A stretch of 25,162 nt of DNA, from NCBI GenBank assembly GCA_002359095.1, contig DEQD01000026.1, positions 1,472-26,633 of the forward strand. Direction: 5' to 3'. The notes under the pieces are model-generated. The model had not been told where the DNA came from. It made no database searches and saw only the letters and a program-made list of their open reading frames with translations. Made by a program: the position numbers and the translations under genes. Source of the stretch: Caryophanales bacterium UBA3375 (GTDB lineage: Bacteria > Bacillota_I > Bacilli_A > UBA3375). Positions within the stretch are counted from its first letter, which is position 1. Each line of letters starts with the position of its first letter. Positions 7,247-13,409 of the stretch are shown piece by piece.

Positions 7247-8110
7247 ATGATGAATAAAGAATTTTTAACAAATCAAGAAATTTTAACTAACATTGATGCC
7301 AACCTAAAAATTGAAGAACAATTTTTTGGTGGCATGAGTAATTACACTTACTTGATTAAAAATATTAAGACTAATAAATTTTTAACATTACGTATTCCTT
7401 TAGAAGAAGGAAAACACTTTGTTAACTTTGAAACTGAATTAGAAACATTAAACAAAGTTAAAGATTTAGACATTAATAGCGAACTTATTTATTTTAATCA
7501 AGAAAGTGGAATTAAAATTTCTAATTACATTAACGGTAAAAACATAGACAACAATATTGATCTTGACTTAGTTACTGATGTATTAAAAAAACTTCATAAC
7601 TCAAATCTTGTTTTTAGTAATTATAATCATTTAGCACGTTTAGAAAAATATGAATCATTACTAACAAGTAATGAAGTTAATGAATCATATTTATCATTAA
7701 AGCAACAATGGTTAGATATATATAATGATGTTTTAAAACATCATCTAAACTATCCAACTCATGGAGATGCCCAACCAAATAACTTCATCATTAGTAATGA
7801 TGCTAAACTTTATCTACTTGATTGGGAGTTTAGTGGTCAAAACGATTTTATTTATGATATCGCTACTTTTGGTAATATTGACTTTAACATGAGTTTAGAT
7901 TTACTTGCTAACTACCTACCAGAATATGGTGTTAATGAACTTAAACGTTTATATGGATGGAAAATATATCAATGTTTACAATGGTATTTAGTAGCATGTT
8001 ATAAAGCTAAACATTTTGATACTTCTAGTACTAATTTAGATTTTAATCAAATAAGTACTAAGTATATCAATAATGCTAAACTATATTTAGAAGAATACAA
8101 AAACTTATAA
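7247..8110 (+). CDS. LicA-like choline/aminoglycoside-type kinase
   Basis: This is an APH/choline-kinase fold protein of 287 aa. FFGGMSNYTYLI (26-37) is the glycine-rich loop, with the nucleotide-binding strand FLTLRIP at 45-51. HGDAQPNN at 172-179 is the Brenner-type catalytic motif (Asp175, Asn179), and LDWE at 191-194 gives the metal-binding Asp. The motif order and spacing fit LicA-type choline kinases, which make phosphocholine for surface polymers, but ethanolamine or another small alcohol is possible. An ATG doublet starts the gene; the upstream GTGGG is a weak ribosome binding site. It lies 7 nt before miaA and is probably co-transcribed with it. No choline transporter or cytidylyltransferase is in the window. 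Confidence 0.75.
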   Translation: MMNKEFLTNQEILTNIDANLKIEEQFFGGMSNYTYLIKNIKTNKFLTLRIPLEEGKHFVNFETELETLNKVKDLDINSELIYFNQESGIKISNYINGKNIDNNIDLDLVTDVLKKLHNSNLVFSNYNHLARLEKYESLLTSNEVNESYLSLKQQWLDIYNDVLKHHLNYPTHGDAQPNNFIISNDAKLYLLDWEFSGQNDFIYDIATFGNIDFNMSLDLLANYLPEYGVNELKRLYGWKIYQCLQWYLVACYKAKHFDTSSTNLDFNQISTKYINNAKLYLEEYKNL

Positions 8111-8117
8111 GGAAAAT

Positions 8118-8972
8118 ATGAAAGATTACAATATAATAGTAATACTTGGTCCTACTGCTAGTGGTAAAACTGAATTATCACTAGAAATAGCAAAACAAGT
8201 TAATGGTGAAATCATTAATGCTGATGCTTTTCAAGTGTATAAGAAAATGGATATTGGTACTGGTAAGATATTACCTAAAGAAATGCAAGGTATTAAACAT
8301 CATTTAATTGATATTATCGATTATGATCAAGAATTTGATGTATCTATATATCAAATTCTTGCTCGACAAACAATCGATAATATCATAAGTAATAACAAAG
8401 TACCGATCTTAATTGGTGGTAGTAATTTATATTTAGATAGTGTAATTTATGATTATCAATTTACACAAAATGATAAATTACAAGAAACTATTAAAAAATA
8501 TGAAGAATATAGTTTAGAAGATTTACAAAATATTATTGATAGTAAAAACATTACTATTAATAATAGTGAATATCATAATCATAAACGTTTAGCTCGTATT
8601 ATTGCTAAGGATGAATTAAATATTGATAATAACAATAATAAACATAAATTGTTATATAAACCATTATTTATTAAAATAGATACTAATCGAGAAGTGTTAT
8701 ATGATAAAATTAATACGAGAGTAGAAAAAATGTTTGAACTTGGTCTTGTTGAGGAAGTAAAACAATTTGATCAGAGTTTTACTTCACAACAAGCAATAGG
8801 TTATAAGGAAGTACATCAGTATTTAAACAATGAAATTGATTTAAATACGTGTATTGACTTAGTTAAACAAAAATCTCGAAATTATGCAAAAAGACAAATT
8901 ACATGGATCAGTAAAATAGATGCTGATGTAATTGTCAGAAAGGAAGATAATATATGGAACACGATAAATTAG
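8118..8972 (+). CDS. miaA: tRNA dimethylallyltransferase MiaA
   Basis: MiaA transfers a dimethylallyl group from DMAPP to N6 of A37 in tRNAs that read U-starting codons. GPTASGKTEL (11-20) is the P-loop. INADAFQVYKKMDIGTGK is the substrate-binding stretch, with Asp in place of the usual Ser in the ADSxQVY motif. Further motifs are HHLID, PILIGGSNLYL and the C-terminal QAIGYKE and RNYAKRQ(I)TW. At 284 aa it is slightly short for the family (about 310). The start follows GGAAA 4 nt upstream. Its last 19 nt overlap the next gene, and its isoprenoid donor would come from the MEP pathway, of which ispE is in this window. Confidence 0.96.
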   Translation: MKDYNIIVILGPTASGKTELSLEIAKQVNGEIINADAFQVYKKMDIGTGKILPKEMQGIKHHLIDIIDYDQEFDVSIYQILARQTIDNIISNNKVPILIGGSNLYLDSVIYDYQFTQNDKLQETIKKYEEYSLEDLQNIIDSKNITINNSEYHNHKRLARIIAKDELNIDNNNNKHKLLYKPLFIKIDTNREVLYDKINTRVEKMFELGLVEEVKQFDQSFTSQQAIGYKEVHQYLNNEIDLNTCIDLVKQKSRNYAKRQITWISKIDADVIVRKEDNIWNTIN

Positions 8973-9292
8973 TTGCTAGAATTAATGAACTAGCTAAAAA
9001 GAAAAAAGAATCTGGATTAACTGATGAAGAATTAAAAGAACAAAAAGAATTAAGAGAAGAATATTTACAAAAATTTAGACGTAATTTAAAACAACAATTA
9101 GATAATGCCGTATTTATGAAAGAATTTTATGTAAATAAAGAAGATTTAAATGAAAAAGGAATGGAAAATCTTAAAAATAATGATGCTATTTTAAAGATTG
9201 AAGATCAAGGTGATAAATACGAAATCTATTATGATGTTAAAAAACTAGATGAGAATCAACTACAAGAGTTGATTACCCACGACAACAATTAA
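8954..9292 (+). CDS. DUF896/YnzC-family protein with C-terminal extension
   Basis: Residues 1-53 match the DUF896 (YnzC) family: KLVARINELAKKKKESGLT, then a helical EEL..Q..LREEYLQKFRRNL hairpin. Bacillus YnzC is about 77 aa and is a small helical protein of unclear role. Here the protein has 112 aa because residues 54-112 add a charged extension of unknown function. AAGGA at 8939-8943 lies within miaA, and the ATG overlaps the miaA end by 19 nt, so the two are translationally linked. Confidence 0.8.
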   Translation: MEHDKLVARINELAKKKKESGLTDEELKEQKELREEYLQKFRRNLKQQLDNAVFMKEFYVNKEDLNEKGMENLKNNDAILKIEDQGDKYEIYYDVKKLDENQLQELITHDNN

Positions 9293-9295
9293 AAA

Positions 9296-9304
9296 TGGTA
9301 TAAT
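9296..9304 (+). promoter_or_regulatory. Extended -10 promoter before the PPIase gene
   Basis: TGGTATAAT is an extended -10 lying just after the DUF896 stop codon. No canonical -35 is seen 17 nt upstream. AAGGAG at 9320-9325 precedes the ATG at 9331 by 5 nt. The gene can therefore be transcribed on its own. Confidence 0.65.
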
Positions 9305-9330
9305 ATTAGAGTATTTATTAAGGAGAACAT

Positions 9331-10074
9331 ATGGAAAAGAGTAATAAAAAATTTTATTTACTTGTAGGAGTAATCTTAATTCTTTGTGCTGGAGCTATCT
9401 TTTATGTAAGAGGTCCATTACAAAAATCTAATGTAGCTACTACTGGAGATACAGTTGACTTTACATTCTCAGGAACTTTAGAAGATGGTGCAGATATTAA
9501 AACTGTATTAGACCCTGAAAATTCTAATACAAGTTGGGATAAATCTTCTATTACTATTGGTGATCAACAAGAACCAGTTCAATTAGAGGAAGCATTAGTT
9601 GATAAAAAAGCTGGAGATATAGTTGAAAATGTTGAAGTAACATTTGAAGAAGGATACACTGGAAACTTCTCAGAATTAGCTGGAAAAAAAGCTAAATTAA
9701 ACTTAACTGTTAATGAAGTAAATAAATGTAGTGATAGTGGTTATGGATGTTATACAGTAAACAACAGTAATAAAAAAACTTTTAATAAATCATACAAAGA
9801 ATTTGAAAAAGCAAGTAAAAAAGCATTAGATCACGCTAAAAAAGCAAGTGAATTAGCTGCTAGTGATAAAGAAAAAGCACAAAAAGAATTAGATGAAGCT
9901 AACAGTGCTAAAGAAGATGCTAATAGTGCATTTGAAAGTATTACAACAGCTTATGATGGTATGAAAATTCAAACTTTAAAAGATGAATATACTGAAAAAA
10001 GAAATAGTGCAGAAACAACAAATAATCAAATTGAGACTGACATAACAAATGCTACTGCTGCTATTAATGGTTAA
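9331..10074 (+). CDS. Membrane-anchored trigger-factor/FKBP-type PPIase-like protein
   Basis: An N-terminal membrane segment (about residues 8-26, preceded by lysines) exports or anchors the protein; the Cys at 19 lacks a good lipobox. Residues 38-131 read like the FKBP-type PPIase domain of trigger factor: GDTVDFTFSGTLEDG, then LEEALVDKKAGD, VTFEEGY and ELAGKKAKLNLTVNEV. A Cys pair (133 and 140) could form a disulfide. Residues 150-247 are Lys/Glu/Ala-rich and probably form a long helix or coiled coil. The inferred role is folding of exported proteins at the outer face of the membrane, comparable in job to PrsA but with another fold. The domain assignment is by eye and catalytic activity is unproven. 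It is monocistronic, with its own promoter and terminator. Confidence 0.7.
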   Translation: MEKSNKKFYLLVGVILILCAGAIFYVRGPLQKSNVATTGDTVDFTFSGTLEDGADIKTVLDPENSNTSWDKSSITIGDQQEPVQLEEALVDKKAGDIVENVEVTFEEGYTGNFSELAGKKAKLNLTVNEVNKCSDSGYGCYTVNNSNKKTFNKSYKEFEKASKKALDHAKKASELAASDKEKAQKELDEANSAKEDANSAFESITTAYDGMKIQTLKDEYTEKRNSAETTNNQIETDITNATAAING

Positions 10075-10094
10075 TAATTAATTATATAAAAAAG

Positions 10095-10129
10095 AAATGT
10101 AATTACAAATTAAGTAATTACATTTTTTT
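10095..10129. terminator. Bidirectional terminator between the PPIase gene and plsC
   Basis: A perfect 12-bp stem (10095-10106 with 10114-10125) with a 7-nt loop is followed by a T-run on the plus strand and flanked by A residues that serve the minus strand. The TAA of the minus-strand plsC gene (10120-10118) lies inside the stem. Confidence 0.88.
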
Positions 10130-10831
10130 ATCATTCTTAATATATTCTTTATATTTAGTATAGATTATATCTTCTAGATACTTAGTTAACTCTTCTTGAT
10201 CCATATCTTTATATTCTTCATAAGAGATCGGTTTTGAAAAATCAAATACTGTGGTTACAACCCCATTATCTACTCTATCTTCAAATACTTTTCTAGTATT
10301 ATAAATCGTTAGAGGAAGTATTTTTACTTTTGTTTTTTGAGCCATTGCAATAACACCAGGTTGGAAGCTTAATGGATCATAACTAATCGTACCACTTGGA
10401 AATATTCCTACATTGCCTCCAGCTTTTAGTATTCTAATTGCTTTTTGTAGGACTAAAAATCCATCCTTAGTTGAATTTTGATCAATAAAGATAGTTCCAT
10501 ATAACTCAAACCATTTGTTAGCTAAAGGAATAGATGCTAATTGCTTTTGAGCAATAAAGCTAATTGGTTTATCACAAATCATTCCTAAACTAGCTAAATC
10601 AAAGCCAGATAAATGGTTTGATACAAGTAAATAATTATTGCTTTCTTCTAAGTATTCTTTATTTATTACTGTATAATTATTACCAGCAAACAAGTTAATA
10701 GGTCTTAACATAATCTTAATACACTTTTGTGTAAACTCTGGTTTATTATAAATTTTTGATATTAGTAACAGTGGTGACATAAATACAACTACTACTACAG
10801 ACATGGTATCAATAATCCATTTTCTCCACAC
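10118..10831 (-). CDS. PlsC-type acyltransferase, motif-variant paralogue
   Basis: This belongs to the 1-acylglycerol-3-phosphate acyltransferase (PlsC) family, with an N-terminal membrane segment (residues 8-26). Motif I is NHLSGFD (catalytic His73 and Asp78). Motif II is TIFIDQN, where the usual Arg after Asp is Gln. Motif III is FPSGTIS: Ser for Glu is tolerated in Bacillus PlsC, but the conserved Arg is Ile. Motif IV is ILPLTI. It starts with GTG behind AGGAG that overlaps the stop of the upstream paralogue. It could be an acyltransferase with a different acceptor or a weakened duplicate. It is the last gene of the long minus-strand operon. Confidence 0.83.
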   Translation of the reverse strand: MWRKWIIDTMSVVVVVFMSPLLLISKIYNKPEFTQKCIKIMLRPINLFAGNNYTVINKEYLEESNNYLLVSNHLSGFDLASLGMICDKPISFIAQKQLASIPLANKWFELYGTIFIDQNSTKDGFLVLQKAIRILKAGGNVGIFPSGTISYDPLSFQPGVIAMAQKTKVKILPLTIYNTRKVFEDRVDNGVVTTVFDFSKPISYEEYKDMDQEELTKYLEDIIYTKYKEYIKNDKKM

Positions 10832-10839
10832 ACATTCTC

Positions 10840-11520
10840 CTAATGTTGATATACAATATTTTCTAATTGTTTTGTTAAATCTTCACTATCAATATCTTGA
10901 TAGTCTTCTTTAGTAATCGGATCATGAATTATAAACTCAGTATTTATATTCTTAAATCCTTTTCTTTCTTCAAATAATAACTCAGTATTTTTTATCGTTA
11001 CCGGAATAATAGTATATCCTTGTTTTTGAGCTACTTTTATTAAAGCGGATTGAAAACTAAGTTCTTTAGTACTTCTAGTTCCTGCAGGAAATAAACCAAT
11101 ATTATTTCCTTCTTTCATATTACTAATTACTTCTTTCATTGTTGTAATTCCACTCTTAGTATCATTACGATCAACAAAGATAGTATTTTGTGATTTAAAC
11201 CAACCACTAGCTATCGGAATACTACTTAAACTCTTTTTAGCAACAAATACAATTGGATCATTAATAAATCCCATAATTGATACAATATCAAAGAAACTAC
11301 GGTGATTAGCTACTAACATATATCTTTGATTATTATCTAGTATTTGTTTATTAATAATGCTAATCTTATTTCCTGCTACTAGATTAATCCAATAACATAA
11401 AACATGTAAACATTTAAGACTATATCTAGTATCTTTTTTCACTTTACTTATAAATAAAAAGGGAAGTGACAATAAAGCTATTATCACTACTCCAATTATT
11501 AGAAAAACTTTTCTAACCAT
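10840..11520 (-). CDS. plsC: 1-acyl-sn-glycerol-3-phosphate acyltransferase PlsC
   Basis: PlsC makes phosphatidic acid from lysophosphatidic acid at the inner membrane face. A membrane segment lies at residues 5-24. Motif I is NHRSFFD (His73, Asp78), motif II TIFVDRND, motif III FPAGTRS (144-150) and motif IV IIPVTI; all are in the normal order. The protein is 226 aa, typical of the family. The ribosome binding site GAGGAG at 11531-11526 is also the 3' end of the RNase P RNA, so the gene shares its transcript with rnpB. The neighbouring downstream gene is a paralogue with weaker motifs, so this copy is the more likely housekeeping enzyme. Confidence 0.9.
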   Translation of the reverse strand: MVRKVFLIIGVVIIALLSLPFLFISKVKKDTRYSLKCLHVLCYWINLVAGNKISIINKQILDNNQRYMLVANHRSFFDIVSIMGFINDPIVFVAKKSLSSIPIASGWFKSQNTIFVDRNDTKSGITTMKEVISNMKEGNNIGLFPAGTRSTKELSFQSALIKVAQKQGYTIIPVTIKNTELLFEERKGFKNINTEFIIHDPITKEDYQDIDSEDLTKQLENIVYQH

Positions 11521-11528
11521 TTATTTCT

Positions 11529-11877
11529 CCTCGGCAATGATCATAAGCCATGTTCTGTCCAATTAAGTGGTGCTTATTTATCTCTAGTTACCTAGCCTGA
11601 TTGTAGTTCGTTTCCTACGCTCAAGTTCCCCTACCAAATTTTGGGTTTCTCGCTTGCAGAGTTTACCGCGTTTCACTTTCTTTTTTCAAAGAAATTCGTC
11701 ACTGTGGCACTTTATAGGATTAATCATAGCATACACCTTAGACTAATTACCTGTCGTCACAAGTAAACTTGTGCCTAGACTTATTGTTTCGTCTAGTACA
11801 AACACTACAGACATCACAGTCTGTGCGAGCATGGACTTTCCTCACAACAAAGTTGCGCAAGCACCTCACATTGCCTT
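11529..11877 (-). ncRNA. rnpB: RNase P RNA, type B
   Basis: The minus strand shows GAGGAAAGTCCATGCTCGCA near the 5' end, GTGCCACAGTGACGAA, GAAACGCGGTAAAC, GCGAGAAACCCAAA followed by TTTGGTAGGGGAAC, and GGACAGAACATGGCTTA near the 3' end. These are the conserved P4, CR and L15 elements of Bacillus-type RNase P RNA. GGCAATG at the 5' end (11875-11869) pairs with CATTGCC at the 3' end (11539-11533) to form P1, which fixes the limits to within a few bases. It cleaves the 5' leader of pre-tRNAs together with RnpA, which is not in the window. It sits directly after gpsB, as in Bacillus. No terminator separates it from plsC. Confidence 0.97.
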
Positions 11878-11881
11878 ATAT

Positions 11882-11887
11882 ATTATA
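11882..11887 (-). promoter_or_regulatory. Probable rnpB -10 element inside the gpsB stop codon
   Basis: TATAAT on the minus strand (11887-11882) contains the TAA stop of gpsB and lies about 6 nt before the P1 5' strand of rnpB, the right distance for a start at the mature 5' end. No clear -35 is seen, so the evidence is spacing plus a perfect -10. Confidence 0.5.
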
Positions 11888-12239
11888 ACTTATTTTCTAA
11901 GTTTAGAAGGATTTTTTCCATACGATCCATCTTAGTTTCTAACTCTTCTAATCTTCTAGTTTCTACGTTATCTTCTACTTCTTTTTCTTGAATTAAATCA
12001 ATACTATCGCGTTTACTTAAACTAGAATCACTTTGATTCATTAAATCTTTTTTAAGTTTGTAATTTTCATCACGTAAACGTTGATTAGTTTCTTTACATT
12101 CACTAATGTATTGAGCAATTACTTCATAATCCTCAATAACTAAGTTTAAAAACTCATCTACTTCTTCTGGATCATATCCTTTTAATTTTGTTTTAAATTC
12201 TTTTTCATAAATCTTTTTTACACTTAAATTTAGTTTCAT
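11883..12239 (-). CDS. gpsB: Cell-division protein GpsB (DivIVA family)
   Basis: GpsB couples penicillin-binding proteins to the division machinery. Residues 1-60 match the DivIVA/GpsB membrane-binding domain: a basic F..K.KGYD..EVDEFL core at about 15-31, then a coiled coil of heptads to about residue 68. The middle is a flexible acidic linker, and a short C-terminal helix (about 95-118) matches the trimerisation part. The length of 118 aa fits GpsB and excludes full-length DivIVA. GGAGGT precedes the ATG. Position directly upstream of rnpB is the Bacillus arrangement and supports GpsB. Confidence 0.88.
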   Translation of the reverse strand: MKLNLSVKKIYEKEFKTKLKGYDPEEVDEFLNLVIEDYEVIAQYISECKETNQRLRDENYKLKKDLMNQSDSSLSKRDSIDLIQEKEVEDNVETRRLEELETKMDRMEKILLNLENKL

Positions 12240-12272
12240 CTTACCTCCGTATCTACTATTATTTTATCATAA

Positions 12273-13361
12273 TTACTTGATAGGAACTAAGTTATAATAT
12301 AGTAATTCTTCAATATCTCCATCTAAAACTTTATTTGCTTGACTTGTTTCATAACCTGAGACATTATCTTTAATCATTTTATATGGATGAAGTACATAAC
12401 TTCTTTTTTGACTCCCCCATCCTATTTCTTGATTATTAGTATTTAATTCATCTTTAATTGCTTGTTGTTCTTGTAATTTAATTTCCATTAACTTAGATTT
12501 TAATATCTTTAATGCTTGTTCTTTATTTTGAATTTGACTTCGTTCATTTTGACAAGTAACAACAATTCCTGTCGGTAAGTGGGTAATCCTAATAGCACTA
12601 TCAGTGGTATTAACACTTTGTCCACCAGCTCCACTAGAACGATATCGATCTATTTTTAATTCTGATTCATCTATTTCTATATTATCATCACTACTAAGTA
12701 CTGGCATTACTTTAACACTACAAAACGAAGTATGACGTTTTTTATTAGCATCAAATGGTGAAATTCTAACAAGTCGATGAATACCATTTTCTCCTTTTAG
12801 CATCCCATAAGCATCATTACCTTTAATCTCTATTAAAACTGATTTTAAACCTACTTCAGCTTTTTGCAAATCAATGATATTAACTTTATAATTATGCTTA
12901 TTTAAATAACGCTCATACATTCTAAAGACCATATCTGCCCAATCTTGACTTTCTGTTCCTCCAGCTCCTGGATGAATCTCAAGGTAAGCATCCTCATGAT
13001 CATATTTTTTACTAAGTAAAGTAATCATTTCAAATTGTTTAAAACTAGCTTCTAGTTTTTCAAATTCAATATTAACTTCTTCTTCACTTAATTCATTATT
13101 ATTAAAAAACTCTAAAGCTAATTCAAACTCTTCAAACAAATTAAGATTATTTTGATATATCTCTAAATTATTTTGAATTAACTGTTTTTCTTTTATAACT
13201 TTGGTTGCATAATTATTATCATCCCAAAAGTTAGATTGTTGTTCAATTGCTTCTAAACGTTTATACTCTTCTTCTAAGTGTTTTACATCTAATTTATTAG
13301 TAAGTAAACTAAACTTATCCTGATAAGTTTTAAACGTTTTAACAATATCATAGATTTCCAT
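12273..13361 (-). CDS. prfB: Peptide chain release factor 2
   Basis: RF2 releases peptides at UGA and UAA. SPF at 201-203 is the RF2 stop-recognition tripeptide and GGQ at 246-248 the catalytic motif in GAGGQSVNTTDSA. The protein is 362 aa in one continuous frame. The N-terminal part that many bacteria reach only after a +1 programmed frameshift at an in-frame UGA (near codon 25) is open here, so the autoregulatory frameshift is absent. AGGGGAT precedes the ATG. The gene lies between secA and gpsB. Its presence implies that UGA is a stop codon. Confidence 0.97.
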   Translation of the reverse strand: MEIYDIVKTFKTYQDKFSLLTNKLDVKHLEEEYKRLEAIEQQSNFWDDNNYATKVIKEKQLIQNNLEIYQNNLNLFEEFELALEFFNNNELSEEEVNIEFEKLEASFKQFEMITLLSKKYDHEDAYLEIHPGAGGTESQDWADMVFRMYERYLNKHNYKVNIIDLQKAEVGLKSVLIEIKGNDAYGMLKGENGIHRLVRISPFDANKKRHTSFCSVKVMPVLSSDDNIEIDESELKIDRYRSSGAGGQSVNTTDSAIRITHLPTGIVVTCQNERSQIQNKEQALKILKSKLMEIKLQEQQAIKDELNTNNQEIGWGSQKRSYVLHPYKMIKDNVSGYETSQANKVLDGDIEELLYYNLVPIK

Positions 13362-13379
13362 GATTATCCCCTATTATAT

Positions 13380-13409
13380 AAATAAGAAGTACGATTGTAC
13401 TTCTTATTT
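13380..13409 (-). terminator. Hairpin at the secA end (weak terminator or attenuator)
   Basis: A perfect 13-bp stem (13380-13392 with 13397-13409) with GATT loop contains the secA stop codon. The minus-strand tail after the stem is TTTATATAATA rather than a clean U-run, so termination may be partial. That would let prfB be reached by read-through. It may also protect the secA 3' end. Confidence 0.6.

Noticed and set aside
10840..11520. FPAGTRS instead of FPEGTRS as a sign of inactivity in plsC
   Set aside because: Bacillus-type PlsC also lacks the Glu at this position, so the change is within normal family variation.
12273..13361. Genetic code 4 (UGA = Trp)
   Set aside because: RF2 with SPF and GGQ is intact, Trp is encoded by TGG in the conserved positions checked, and one gene ends in TGA.
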